Assembly: GCA_943846665.1 (NCBI GenBank)
Contig: OX044358.1
Location: 1,612,001-1,676,000 of the forward strand
Direction: 5' to 3'
Source of the DNA: Arcticimaribacter sp002477625
Lineage (GTDB): Bacteria > Bacteroidota > Bacteroidia > Flavobacteriales > Flavobacteriaceae
DNA length: 64,000 bases
The position numbers and the translations under genes were made by a program. Position 1 is the first letter of the stretch. Every line of letters begins with the position of its first letter. The notes beneath the pieces were generated by a model. The model was given only the letters and a program-made list of their open reading frames with translations. It ran no database searches and had not been told where the DNA came from. Positions 8,468 to 16,993 of the stretch are shown one piece after another.

Positions 8468-9522
8468 TACACTTCTTCAAAAGGTTTAAAACCGCTTTTT
8501 TTATTACGCTCTTCATTAATCTATTTGGAGCCCTACTAATTGGTGGGTTGCTCTATCTTTCTGAGGGCTTCACGTTCAAATCAGAATATCCGATTTTGAT
8601 CCTATTGGGTGGCTTTTTCTTGTTTTTTTCGTTTAGTTTTTTCCTAATACAATACCAGAACGAATATTATATTTTTTCAAAAGTCAAAGCACTATACGGT
8701 GCGTTCTACTCTGATGGAATTCCTCTAAGTAAAGAATTATTGAAGCGAGATGCACAATCGCTAACAAAGAGTATTCAAGAGTTTGCCGAAGAGAGTAAGT
8801 TGGAAATCGAATTGCTCAAAGGAAAAGAGAACTATAGAAAAGAATTTATTGGGAACCTCGCTCATGAATTGAAAACACCCCTTTTTACTGTCGAAAGTTA
8901 TATTCTTACCCTAGCAGATGGAGCAGCAGAAGATGAAGCGCTTCGAAAGAAATACTTGCGAAAAGCAGCACAAGGGGTCGATCGCTTGAATCATATTGTC
9001 ACGGATCTGGATTTAATCACCAAATTTGAAGCAGGAATTACTTCGATCGAAACGGAACGTTTTAATCTATATGCTTTGATTGAGGAAGTTATAGGGCTTT
9101 TGGAAATTAGAGGGCAAGAAAAAAACATCGCACTACTTTTTGATAAGCCCATCGGTTTAGATGAGTTGTGGGTGTTAGCCGATCGAAAAAGAATATCACA
9201 AGTAATTACAAACCTCGTTATTAATTCTTTGAAATACGGGGTTTCTGGAGGAACAACTGAAGTTTCAATAGGTGTTTTAAGTAAACAAAAAATATTGGTC
9301 CGTATCATTGATAATGGAAGAGGAATTGAAGAAGAGCATATTCCTCGCTTGTTTGAACGTTTTTATCGAGTAGACAAGGCTCGGAATAGAGACGAGGGAG
9401 GCTCTGGATTGGGTCTTGCAATTGTGAAACATTTGATTGAAGCCCATCAAGAAAAAATCTATGTACAAAGTACTTTTGGAGTTGGGTCTGAATTTTCTTT
9501 TTCGCTTACTAAAACAAAATAA
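8464..9522 (+). CDS. PhoR-like sensor histidine kinase
   Basis: A 352-residue membrane kinase. Two helices, at about 10-32 and 43-62, flank a very short loop, so little is exposed outside. The dimerisation/phospho-acceptor box is NLAHELKTP with His134, followed by the ATPase domain with QVITNLVINSLKYG (N box), DNGRGIEEEH (G1) and GSGLGLAIVKHL (G2). It begins at a TTG overlapping the regulator stop, which is the only plausible start. No PAS or HAMP domain was recognised, so it is a minimal kinase. Partner is the upstream OmpR-family regulator. Confidence 0.9.
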   Translation: MIHFFKRFKTAFFITLFINLFGALLIGGLLYLSEGFTFKSEYPILILLGGFFLFFSFSFFLIQYQNEYYIFSKVKALYGAFYSDGIPLSKELLKRDAQSLTKSIQEFAEESKLEIELLKGKENYRKEFIGNLAHELKTPLFTVESYILTLADGAAEDEALRKKYLRKAAQGVDRLNHIVTDLDLITKFEAGITSIETERFNLYALIEEVIGLLEIRGQEKNIALLFDKPIGLDELWVLADRKRISQVITNLVINSLKYGVSGGTTEVSIGVLSKQKILVRIIDNGRGIEEEHIPRLFERFYRVDKARNRDEGGSGLGLAIVKHLIEAHQEKIYVQSTFGVGSEFSFSLTKTK

Positions 9523-9578
9523 ATAGCCCGCTATAATTCGTATAGATTACTTATTTTTATACCCAAATAAATACAACC

Positions 9579-10253
9579 TTGGGCAGTAAAAATAAATTAA
9601 AGCGATTCAATCAAAACTTAATGTTTAAGAATGTGATTCAACCAACTCGGGAGGAACTGGTTGAAAAGAAGTTTACTCTAAAAGGAAATTGGAATAAAGA
9701 TTTTTTTAAAAACGACAACCCCATTGTCTTGGAGTTGGGTTGTGGAAAAGGAGAGTATACGGTTTACTTAGCACAAGAACATCCAAGTAAAAATTTTATT
9801 GGTATTGACTTGAAAGGGGCTCGTTTTTGGGCGGGTGCCAAAGAGTCATTGGAACTTGAGCTTACAAACGTTGCTTTTATTCGTGCACAAATTGAATTGG
9901 TTACGGATTTGTTTGCTGAGAATGAGATCGATGAAATTTGGATTACTTTTCCTGATCCACAAATAAAATTTAAGAGAACAAAGCACCGTTTAACCAACCC
10001 ACAGTTTTTAGCCAAATACAAAACCATTCTCAAGCCCGAAGGATATATCCATCTAAAAACAGATAGTGAATATATGCATGGGTATACGCTGGGCTTATTG
10101 GAGGGTATGGGTATTGAAGTTGCATACGCCCACCACGATTTATACACCAACGCCTATGCGCCAAAGGAGGCGACTGCTATCCAAACCTATTACGAAAGTA
10201 TATACTTGGAACAAAAGAAACCGATCACCTACTTGAAATTTAACCTTCCCTGA
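9579..10253 (+). CDS. trmB: tRNA (guanine-N7)-methyltransferase
   Basis: Makes m7G46 in tRNAs using S-adenosylmethionine. The 224-residue sequence has the SAM-binding VLELGCGKGEYT, FIGIDLKGAR, and the TrmB signature ITFPDPQIKFKRTKHRLTNP. The start is a TTG at 9579: the family N-terminus in this lineage reads GSKNKLKRF, which requires it, and the first ATG would remove conserved residues. The stop is two bases before the alkyltransferase-like gene, so they are probably co-expressed, which pairs a tRNA methylase with an alkyl-damage protein. Confidence 0.93.
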   Translation: MGSKNKLKRFNQNLMFKNVIQPTREELVEKKFTLKGNWNKDFFKNDNPIVLELGCGKGEYTVYLAQEHPSKNFIGIDLKGARFWAGAKESLELELTNVAFIRAQIELVTDLFAENEIDEIWITFPDPQIKFKRTKHRLTNPQFLAKYKTILKPEGYIHLKTDSEYMHGYTLGLLEGMGIEVAYAHHDLYTNAYAPKEATAIQTYYESIYLEQKKPITYLKFNLP

Positions 10254-10255
10254 CA

Positions 10256-10600
10256 ATGGCCGCTACGGAGCTTAATTTCTTTGAACGTGTATACGAGGTG
10301 GTTCGTAAGATTCCCCACGGTCGTGTTTGCTCCTATGGTTTAATAGCACGTTACTTGGGCTCTCCTCAAAGTGCTCGTTTGGTAGGTTGGGCCATGAATG
10401 CTTCGCACATAAAGGAAGATGTTCCAGCGCACAGAGTAGTCAATAGATTGGGGTTGCTGACAGGAAAACAACATTTCGAAGGAACTAATTTGATGCAACA
10501 ATTATTAGAAAGCGAAGGGATTGAGGTTAAAGAAAATAAAATACTCCATTTCGATCAATGCTTATGGAATCCTGCAGACCATTTACCACCGCTAACATAA
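10256..10600 (+). CDS. Alkyltransferase-like protein (MGMT family, PAHR active site)
   Basis: A 114-residue protein of the DNA-binding domain of O6-alkylguanine-DNA alkyltransferases: IPHGRVCSYGLIARYLG (residues about 19-35) is the helix-turn-helix and VPAHRVVN (56-63) the active-site loop. The acceptor cysteine of PCHR is alanine (Ala58), so it cannot accept alkyl groups. By analogy with characterised ATL proteins it would bind O6-alkylguanine and direct nucleotide-excision repair; that is family knowledge, not shown here. Two bases after trmB. Confidence 0.85.
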   Translation: MAATELNFFERVYEVVRKIPHGRVCSYGLIARYLGSPQSARLVGWAMNASHIKEDVPAHRVVNRLGLLTGKQHFEGTNLMQQLLESEGIEVKENKILHFDQCLWNPADHLPPLT

Positions 10601-10677
10601 GATTTAGAAACCTTCATCATCTCAGATTAGAACAGTATATTTGTAATTTAGAATCAATATAAAAAAGGGAAACCTAA

Positions 10678-11811
10678 ATGAATATATCAAAACAGGCAGT
10701 ACAAGAAGTTCTCGAAGGACTTAGCGCTCCAGGAGAGGGACAAAACCTAGTAGCAAGTGGAGCTCTCAAAAACATCAATGTTTTTGGAGATGAAGTTGAT
10801 ATCGATCTTGTGCTTAAAAATCCGAGCCTTCAAGCCCGTAAAAAAGTTGAGGTGGAGATTTTAAAAAGCATCCACGCCCAGGTATATAAAAAAGCAAAAA
10901 TAACAATCAACATAACGGTTGAAACTCCCCCTAAAGCAGATGCTCCAATTAAAGGACAACCAATCAATGGAATCAGTTCAATTGTTGCTATTTCTTCTGG
11001 AAAAGGCGGTGTGGGTAAATCTACTGTGACCTCTAATATTGCAGTTACTTTATCTCAAATGGGATTTCAGGTTGGAATTTTAGATGCGGATATTTACGGA
11101 CCTTCAATTCCAACAATGATGGATATGGAGGGCGCGCGACCCCTTTCAATAAACGTTAATGGGAAATCAAAAATGGAGCCGATTGAAAATTACGGTGTTA
11201 AAGTACTATCCATAGGTTTTTTCACAGAACCCAATCAGGCTGTTATCTGGCGTGGCCCTATGGCATCCAAAGCGCTCAATCAAATGATTTTTGATGCAGC
11301 CTGGGGAACACTCGATTTTTTATTGATTGACCTGCCTCCGGGTACTGGCGATATTCACTTGAGTATTGTTCAATCACTTCCAATCAGTGGAGCCGTAGTT
11401 GTAAGTACGCCACAAAATGTAGCCCTAGCCGACGCTAGAAAAGGTATCGCTATGTTTCAACAAGAAAGCATTCAAGTTCCAGTTTTAGGAGTTGTAGAGA
11501 ATATGTCCTATTTCACTCCAAAAGAGTTGCCTGACAATAAGTATTATATCTTCGGAAAAGAAGGTGCAAAGAACTTAGCAGAAGATACTCAAGTTCCTTT
11601 TTTAGGTGAAATTCCTTTGGTACAAAGTGTTCGTGAGGCTGGAGATGTAGGAAGACCTGCAGCACTTCAAGAAGATAGTGCTGTAGCCGATGCAATTCAT
11701 TTGATCACTCAGAACATGGTTGCTCAAGTTGTCGATCGAAACAAAACATTACCGCCAACTCAGGTAGTAAAAATAACAACAATGTCTGGCTGTTCAGCCG
11801 TAAAAAAATAA
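10678..11811 (+). CDS. Mrp/ApbC-type P-loop ATPase, Fe-S cluster carrier
   Basis: A 377-residue cytosolic protein. Residues about 1-80 form a DUF59/MIP18-like domain, followed by the deviant Walker A GKGGVGKS (108-115), ILDADIYGPSIP and LLIDLPPGTGD. The CxxC usually near ENMSYF is replaced by FTPKELPDNKYYIFG, which as I recall is normal in Bacteroidota; the only late cysteine is in GCSAVKK. First gene of a tight set with NifU and ferredoxin (3- and 15-base gaps), which points to Fe-S cluster assembly or transfer. TATATTTG at 10636-10643 is a possible promoter element. Confidence 0.9.
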   Translation: MNISKQAVQEVLEGLSAPGEGQNLVASGALKNINVFGDEVDIDLVLKNPSLQARKKVEVEILKSIHAQVYKKAKITINITVETPPKADAPIKGQPINGISSIVAISSGKGGVGKSTVTSNIAVTLSQMGFQVGILDADIYGPSIPTMMDMEGARPLSINVNGKSKMEPIENYGVKVLSIGFFTEPNQAVIWRGPMASKALNQMIFDAAWGTLDFLLIDLPPGTGDIHLSIVQSLPISGAVVVSTPQNVALADARKGIAMFQQESIQVPVLGVVENMSYFTPKELPDNKYYIFGKEGAKNLAEDTQVPFLGEIPLVQSVREAGDVGRPAALQEDSAVADAIHLITQNMVAQVVDRNKTLPPTQVVKITTMSGCSAVKK

Positions 11812-11814
11812 GCT

Positions 11815-12057
11815 ATGGAATCTACTGAAATTAAAGAAAAAGTACTTATTGCACTAGCCGAAATTCGCCCTTTTTTAGCTGCTGACGGTGGCGATATTTC
11901 ATTGGTTTCCATTGAAGACGATCGGATTGTAAGCGTGCAGTTGCACGGGGCTTGTGTAGGTTGTTCAGTAAATCAGATGACACTGAAGTCGGGAGTTGAA
12001 ATGACAATTAAAAAACATGTTCCCCAAATTGAAGAAGTCGTTAACATAGAAGCCTAA
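11815..12057 (+). CDS. NifU C-terminal-domain Fe-S scaffold protein
   Basis: An 80-residue protein equal to the Nfu domain alone. It has LAADGGDISL and the cluster-binding cysteines Cys47 and Cys50 in GACVGCSVNQMT. Such proteins hold a 4Fe-4S cluster between two subunits and pass it to target proteins. Three bases after the Mrp-type ATPase and 15 before the ferredoxin, so the three are almost certainly one operon. Confidence 0.92.
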   Translation: MESTEIKEKVLIALAEIRPFLAADGGDISLVSIEDDRIVSVQLHGACVGCSVNQMTLKSGVEMTIKKHVPQIEEVVNIEA

Positions 12058-12072
12058 TTGTAAAAGAATAGT

Positions 12073-12396
12073 GTGAGTCAGGATATAAAGATTAGTATCA
12101 TCGATAGAGAAGGGCAAACCCATGAGGTTGAAGCCCCAACAGATATGGCAATGAACCTAATGGAGGTTTGTAAAGCATATGAGCTTCCAGTTGAAGGAAC
12201 CTGCGGCGGCATGGCAATGTGTGCTTCATGCCAATGCTATGTGCTTTCCGATTCTATTCTCCCTGAAAAGTCGGAGGATGAAGAGGCAATGTTATCCGAA
12301 GCATTTCACGTTCAAGAAAACAGCCGCTTGGGCTGTCAAATCCATATAGCTGCAGATTTGGAGGGCTTGAAAGTGCAACTTGCTCCCGAGGAGTAG
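12073..12396 (+). CDS. 2Fe-2S ferredoxin (adrenodoxin type)
   Basis: A 107-residue electron carrier starting at GTG (12073). Cluster ligands are Cys44, Cys50, Cys53 and Cys88, with the EGTCGGMAMCASCQCYV loop and the distal RLGCQI, which is the adrenodoxin/Isc ferredoxin pattern. It ends the Mrp-NifU-ferredoxin operon and probably supplies electrons for Fe-S assembly, although other partners are possible. Confidence 0.9.
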   Translation: MSQDIKISIIDREGQTHEVEAPTDMAMNLMEVCKAYELPVEGTCGGMAMCASCQCYVLSDSILPEKSEDEEAMLSEAFHVQENSRLGCQIHIAADLEGLKVQLAPEE

Positions 12397-12462
12397 CTGA
12401 TAACTTCATCAACTGACACGTTTTTCTAGGATTTAGTTTATCTTGAGTCAAAATCGCTTAAA

Positions 12463-13107
12463 ATGAAAAATATATTTTTTATTTTGTTTACGATTCTATT
12501 TGTCGCTTGCGACAATCCTTCTGCTGTACACGGCAAAAAGAATGTAAAGGATTGGGATGCACACATCAAGAACCTATTAGAAACCTACAACGATCGCAAC
12601 ATTGTCGTTAATTTTATAAGCAATCACGACGAGAATTCCTGGAATGGAACTGTACAAGAAAGCTTTGGTGCTGCAGCAAATGTTGCCTTAGCCTTAGATT
12701 ATTTATCTCCTGGAATGCCGCTTATTTATAGTGGAATGGAATACGATTTAGATAAAAGATTATTATTTTTTGAAAAAGACAGTTTTCCGAAAGTAGCAGG
12801 TAAAACCTTTCAATTATTGAAACAACTGGGAGCATTGAAACTTCAGCATCCAGCACTTCACAGTGGAGCAGATCGAGGAACCTACAGACGATTTTATACT
12901 TCGAGAGATGAAAATGTTTTGGCATTTGAGAGAACTAAAAAAGGAGATACGGTTGTGTTTATTGCCAATGTGAGTGCAGAATATGTTGGATTTACCTCTC
13001 CGTATAATGGAACCTTTAAGCGATTTGAAGACGGAAAAACAAAAATCCTTTCGGACACCTATGAACATCGAATGCGACCCTGGGAATTTTGGATTTTAAC
13101 TAAATAA
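12463..13107 (+). pseudogene. GH13 alpha-amylase lipoprotein with the catalytic barrel core deleted
   Basis: The 214-residue product has a lipoprotein signal (Cys16 in FVACDN) that runs directly, at about residue 24, into the late part of an alpha-amylase: GKKNVKDWDAHI, the motif-IV FISNHDENSW (NHD at 54-56), PLIYSGMEYD, and a beta-sandwich C-terminal domain. Normal family members have some 450-480 residues; strands 1-6 of the barrel, with the nucleophile aspartate and acid glutamate, are absent. The frame is intact, so an in-frame deletion of roughly 250 codons is the simplest explanation. It may still be translated and exported but should not hydrolyse glycans. Confidence 0.7.
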
Positions 13108-13115
13108 TTTTTTTG

Positions 13116-13865
13116 ATGCAAAACCTTATAAAACTCCTGCTAATGACACTTTTTCTTTCTTCATGTCAAGCCCCAGATGCTAAGATACTGGTTATTGGGC
13201 ATCGGGGGGCACGTGGTCATGTTGCAGAAAACACCCTAGCCTCAATCAGCAAAGCAATGGAACTCGGTGTCGATGGAGTTGAGATTGACATCTTCCGATG
13301 CGCTACAGGCGAATTGGTCGTTTTTCACGACAAGACCATAGACGCACTCACCAACGGTACGGGTTATATTGAGCAAATGTCTTTGGATTCAATAAAACAA
13401 TTCCGTGTTTTGGGGAAAGAACCCATTCCTACGTTGACAGAGGTAATGGACCTTATAGACGGAAAAATTCAATTGAATATTGAACTCAAAGGATCACAAA
13501 CTGCCGTTTTAACCTCTGAGCTGATCGAGCACTATTTTAAAACTTCAAATTGGGAAGCAAAGAATGTTTTCATTTCTTCTTTCGATTGGAATGAATTGGA
13601 CCAATTTTATAGCGTAAATAAAAAAGTTGCAATCGCTGTGTTGACAGAAGATGATCCAATCGATGCAATTCCTGTCGCAAAACGATTAGATGCATTTGCG
13701 ATCAATCCAGACTTCAAAAGCCTAACCCATGTAAATGTTGAAAAAATACATGAGGCAGGCTTTATGGTTTATCCTTGGACTGTAAACGAACCTGAAGATA
13801 TTGAGCGAATGATCACTATGGGCGTCGATGCTCTAATAACAGATTTTCCAGAAAGAATTCGGTAA
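13116..13865 (+). CDS. Glycerophosphodiester phosphodiesterase lipoprotein
   Basis: A 249-residue GDPD-family protein from the ATG at 13116 (a TTG lies one codon upstream). Signal peptide with lipobox LSSC, Cys17. Catalytic residues of the TIM barrel are visible: GHRGARG (His29, Arg30), AENT (Glu38), VEIDIF (Glu56, Asp58) and VVFHD (His71), then LNIELKG and the C-terminal YPWTVNEPEDI. It would release glycerol-3-phosphate from glycerophosphodiesters outside the cytoplasmic membrane. Eight bases after the amylase remnant, so probably in one transcript with it. Confidence 0.9.
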   Translation: MQNLIKLLLMTLFLSSCQAPDAKILVIGHRGARGHVAENTLASISKAMELGVDGVEIDIFRCATGELVVFHDKTIDALTNGTGYIEQMSLDSIKQFRVLGKEPIPTLTEVMDLIDGKIQLNIELKGSQTAVLTSELIEHYFKTSNWEAKNVFISSFDWNELDQFYSVNKKVAIAVLTEDDPIDAIPVAKRLDAFAINPDFKSLTHVNVEKIHEAGFMVYPWTVNEPEDIERMITMGVDALITDFPERIR

Positions 13866-13871
13866 AGAGGC

Positions 13872-14282
13872 TTAATTCATTTTTTGTTGCGTCCATCCAA
13901 TTGCGGCACCAACTATTCCGTAAAATACTACAGACCAAACTGCGTCTACTAGATGCCCATTAAGGGTGTAAATGTCTGCAGTACCGTACCAAACAAATCC
14001 CATTCCGAATCCAACGAGGACGCCTATCCATGCGCCAAATTTAAATCCTGAACTAAGATTAGCATTTTGCCTTGTCAGTTTTTGGTAAAGGGTAGACATG
14101 CTAAAAGCTTGAATGAGTAACCCTAAGCTTAAATAGAACATATCTGCAGGTATTTTTGAAATTGCCTGATTGCTGGCTTCCATCATAAAGTCATTGGCAA
14201 GAATATCATAATATAAAAAGCCAAGAAAAAATAGGATAATAAAACCCGAAAGGGTTCCCAATACATTTGATTTTGAAAACAT
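13872..14282 (-). CDS. Four-helix membrane protein, possibly DUF1761-like
   Basis: A 136-residue protein with four predicted helices at about 9-29, 47-65, 81-100 and 113-131. The pattern of a first helix with LGFLYYDILANDFM, a middle GAWIGVLVGFGMGFVWYGTAD and a last AVWSVVFYGIVGAAIGW resembles DUF1761 or related small membrane proteins, but I am not certain of the family. Function unknown. Convergent with the phosphodiesterase gene. Confidence 0.55.
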   Translation of the reverse strand: MFSKSNVLGTLSGFIILFFLGFLYYDILANDFMMEASNQAISKIPADMFYLSLGLLIQAFSMSTLYQKLTRQNANLSSGFKFGAWIGVLVGFGMGFVWYGTADIYTLNGHLVDAVWSVVFYGIVGAAIGWTQQKMN

Positions 14283-14402
14283 AATTAAGAATGATTTAAG
14301 GTTATAATCTTTAAAGATACATTCTCAAATGACATTCTAAAAGCTTACTTTTCAACAACCTACGCTTTTGGGTAGCCCAAACAACTAGTGAATAAATTAA
14401 AA

Positions 14403-14885
14403 TTAGTTTAAGACAAAAACCCCTATATTCAGTGCTGTGGCATACAGCAACCAGCCAAAATAGGGATACAGTAAATAAGCTGCATTTTTGTTAACAACTT
14501 TAAACCATTTGATGGTTAAAAACACTAAGATGAGCAGAACTAGAATGATAATGAGGCCACCGAGAATGTTTTTTAAACCAAAAAAAACTAAGGACCACAT
14601 TGCGTTTAAAGTTAGCTGAGCTCCGAAGTGATACAGTGCTGTTTTTACCCATTTGTGGTGACTTCCAAAGGACCAAATCCATCCTGCAGACCAGCCCATA
14701 AGAATGTATAAAAGCGTCCATACGGGACCAAAAAGCCAGTTCGGCGGAGTAAAGAAAGGTTTGTTGAGGCCTGCATACCAAACTGGAATAGCCGATTGTG
14801 TGACGTTTCCAGCGATCCCGCCAATAATCAAGCAGACGACTATGGAAAAAAGGATGGCAGCTCTTTTTTGGTTTTTTGTTTTCAT
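14403..14885 (-). CDS. TspO/MBR family protein
   Basis: A 160-residue tryptophan-rich five-helix membrane protein. Hallmarks are WYAGLNKPFFTPPNWLFGPVW, YILMGWSAGWIW, QLTLNAMWSLVFFG and the C-terminal YPYFGWLLYATALN. TspO proteins bind porphyrins and are linked to oxidative or light-dependent control; which role applies here is not shown. It is alone on the minus strand and diverges from mvaD, with 14886-14970 as the shared upstream region. Confidence 0.93.
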   Translation of the reverse strand: MKTKNQKRAAILFSIVVCLIIGGIAGNVTQSAIPVWYAGLNKPFFTPPNWLFGPVWTLLYILMGWSAGWIWSFGSHHKWVKTALYHFGAQLTLNAMWSLVFFGLKNILGGLIIILVLLILVFLTIKWFKVVNKNAAYLLYPYFGWLLYATALNIGVFVLN

Positions 14886-14937
14886 AAAAATAAAATCAAA
14901 AACTAAGATACGAAATTCCGAATGGCAATTCGCTTTC

Positions 14938-14964
14938 TTGTCATGTACGAATCCATTATCTTTG
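14938..14964 (+). promoter_or_regulatory. Candidate promoter of mvaD giving a near-leaderless mRNA
   Basis: TTG at 14938-14940, a 16-base spacer and TATCTTTG at 14957-14964 match the Bacteroidota promoter consensus, with the same spacing as the candidate upstream of tyrS. The mvaD ATG starts only six bases after the element, about where transcription should begin, and no Shine-Dalgarno sequence fits between them. Confidence 0.5.
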
Positions 14965-14970
14965 CACCCT

Positions 14971-16050
14971 ATGGACAGTGAGAAAGATTTTATTCAAAAA
15001 AGTGAAATTGTAGCTTCTGGTTCTTCTAAATGGGAAGCGCCAAGTAATATTGCGTTAGTAAAGTATTGGGGTAAATTTGGGGCTCAGTATCCGCAAAATC
15101 CTTCCCTAAGTTTCACTTTGTCACAATGTGTTACGCAAACTTTAGTAGCATATAAGCCCAAAGAAAATCAGTCATCTAAATTTTCTTTCGACTTTACTTT
15201 TGAAGGAGAACCTACTCCGAGTTTTCATCCTAAGATTGAAGTTTTTCTAGAACGAATAGCACCTTCTGTGCCCTTTATACAACAGCATCACCTTACTATC
15301 GAAAGTAGTAATTCATTTCCTCATAGTAGTGGAATTGCCTCATCTGCTTCTGGTATGAGTGCACTCGCACTCGGAATCATGTCCATTGAAAAAGCAGGAA
15401 ACCCAACAATGTCTGAGGCTTATTTTTTAAAGAAAGCCTCTTTTTTAGCACGCTTAGGATCTGGAAGTGCAGCACGCAGTATCCAAGGACCAATGGTGAG
15501 TTGGGGAGTTTCGGATGTAATCGAAGGGAGTTCGGACTTGTATGGAACACCGTTATCTTCTGAGTTGCACCCTGTTTTTCAGGATTTTCAAGATACTATT
15601 TTGTTAATCGACAAAGGTCAAAAAAAGGTCAGCAGTACGCTTGGACATAACTTGATGAAGAATCATCCTTATGCAGCAACTCGATTTGAGCAAGCGCGGA
15701 CAAACATCAAAGACCTAAAAATAATTTTAGCATCGGGAGACCTTCCGGCCTTTATTGCCTTGGTGGAGTCAGAAGCTTTGACTCTTCACGCCTTGATGAT
15801 GGCATCACAGCCCTATTTTATTCTTATGCACCCCAACACCTTGCAAGTTTTAAATAAAGTTTGGGCTTATCGGGAAGAAACGCAGTCATCCTTGTGCTTT
15901 ACACTCGATGCGGGTGCCAATGTTCATTTGCTTTATCCGAAATCAGAAAAAAGTACGGTTCTTAAATTCATAAAAGAAGAATTGGCCGGCTACTGTCAAA
16001 AGAATCAATTCATTGAAGATCAAATTGGTAATGGCGCCAAAAAACTATAA
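14971..16050 (+). CDS. mvaD: Diphosphomevalonate decarboxylase
   Basis: GHMP-family enzyme that converts mevalonate diphosphate to isopentenyl diphosphate, CO2 and phosphate with ATP. From the ATG at 14971 it has 359 residues. The open frame extends 89 codons upstream through the divergent tspO gene, but that part is not conserved. Hallmarks are APSNIALVKYWGK, NPSLSFTLS, the ATP-binding SSGIASSASGMSALA, and GSGSAARS. Next gene is mevalonate kinase, 12 bases downstream. Together with the prenyltransferase they form a mevalonate/isoprenoid operon. Confidence 0.93.
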   Translation: MDSEKDFIQKSEIVASGSSKWEAPSNIALVKYWGKFGAQYPQNPSLSFTLSQCVTQTLVAYKPKENQSSKFSFDFTFEGEPTPSFHPKIEVFLERIAPSVPFIQQHHLTIESSNSFPHSSGIASSASGMSALALGIMSIEKAGNPTMSEAYFLKKASFLARLGSGSAARSIQGPMVSWGVSDVIEGSSDLYGTPLSSELHPVFQDFQDTILLIDKGQKKVSSTLGHNLMKNHPYAATRFEQARTNIKDLKIILASGDLPAFIALVESEALTLHALMMASQPYFILMHPNTLQVLNKVWAYREETQSSLCFTLDAGANVHLLYPKSEKSTVLKFIKEELAGYCQKNQFIEDQIGNGAKKL

Positions 16051-16062
16051 CTTTGAAGTCAC

Positions 16063-16986
16063 ATGAAAGGTCCTTTGTTCTACGCTAAAATTTTACTCTT
16101 CGGAGAATATGGAATCATCAAAGATTCCAAAGGATTATCCATTCCCTATAATTTTTATAGAGGCGCTCTAAAAACATCCAACGACCCAGATACCTTAGAT
16201 TCCCACCAAAAACTCAATGCTTTTTGCTCACATTTAAAGACGCTTCCCGAAACCATTGTTTCGTTTGACTGGCCCCGTCTTGAATCTGACTTAAAAAACA
16301 ACATGTATTTTGACAGTAGCATACCACAGGGTTATGGTATTGGAAGTAGTGGTGCGCTGGTAGCATCAATTTACGATCAGTATGCATTGGATAAGATTAC
16401 CGTTTTAGAGAATTTAACCAAAGAAAAGTTACAACACCTCAAGACTGTTTTTGCGGCAATGGAATCTTTTTTCCATGGAAAATCTTCGGGCCTTGATCCG
16501 TTGAACAGCTATTTGAGTTTACCTATTTTAATCAATTCACAAGATCATATTGAACCAACGGGGATTCCATCTCAAAACCCAGAAGGTAAGGGTGCTGTTT
16601 TTTTATTGGATAGCGGTATTGTTGGAGAAACTGCTCCTATGGTTTCCATTTTTATGGAGAATATGAAGCAAGAACCCTTTCGCAAAATGATGAAAGATCA
16701 GTTCATTAATTATACAGATGCTTGTGTTGATGACTTTTTAAAAGGCAATATAATTTCTCTTTTTTCAAACATTAAGCAATTATCGAATTTAGTACTTCAT
16801 AATTTTGAACCCATGATTCCGGAAGAATTTCGGGCACTGTGGAAACAAGGAATTGAATCGAATGATTACTATCTTAAATTGTGTGGATCTGGTGGCGGCG
16901 GATATATCCTTGGGTTTGCTCAGGATTTTGAAAAAGCGCAGAAAGCATTAGAAGGGCATCGAATAGAAGTAGTCTATAATTTCTAG
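16063..16986 (+). CDS. GHMP kinase, mevalonate kinase type
   Basis: A 307-residue GHMP kinase. N-terminal FYAKILLFGEYGII corresponds to the family motif 1, IPQGYGIGSSGALVASI is the glycine/serine-rich ATP loop, and CGSGGGGYILGF is motif 3. In this lineage the protein next to mvaD is taken to be mevalonate kinase; phosphomevalonate kinase is a possible alternative because the two are hard to tell apart by motif. Seven bases before the UbiA-type prenyltransferase. Confidence 0.82.
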   Translation: MKGPLFYAKILLFGEYGIIKDSKGLSIPYNFYRGALKTSNDPDTLDSHQKLNAFCSHLKTLPETIVSFDWPRLESDLKNNMYFDSSIPQGYGIGSSGALVASIYDQYALDKITVLENLTKEKLQHLKTVFAAMESFFHGKSSGLDPLNSYLSLPILINSQDHIEPTGIPSQNPEGKGAVFLLDSGIVGETAPMVSIFMENMKQEPFRKMMKDQFINYTDACVDDFLKGNIISLFSNIKQLSNLVLHNFEPMIPEEFRALWKQGIESNDYYLKLCGSGGGGYILGFAQDFEKAQKALEGHRIEVVYNF

Positions 16987-16993
16987 AAAAGCC

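Noticed and set aside
14704..14970. N-terminal extension of mvaD through the divergent tspO gene
   Set aside because: The extension is not MvaD-like and lies antisense to tspO; the conserved start is at 14971.
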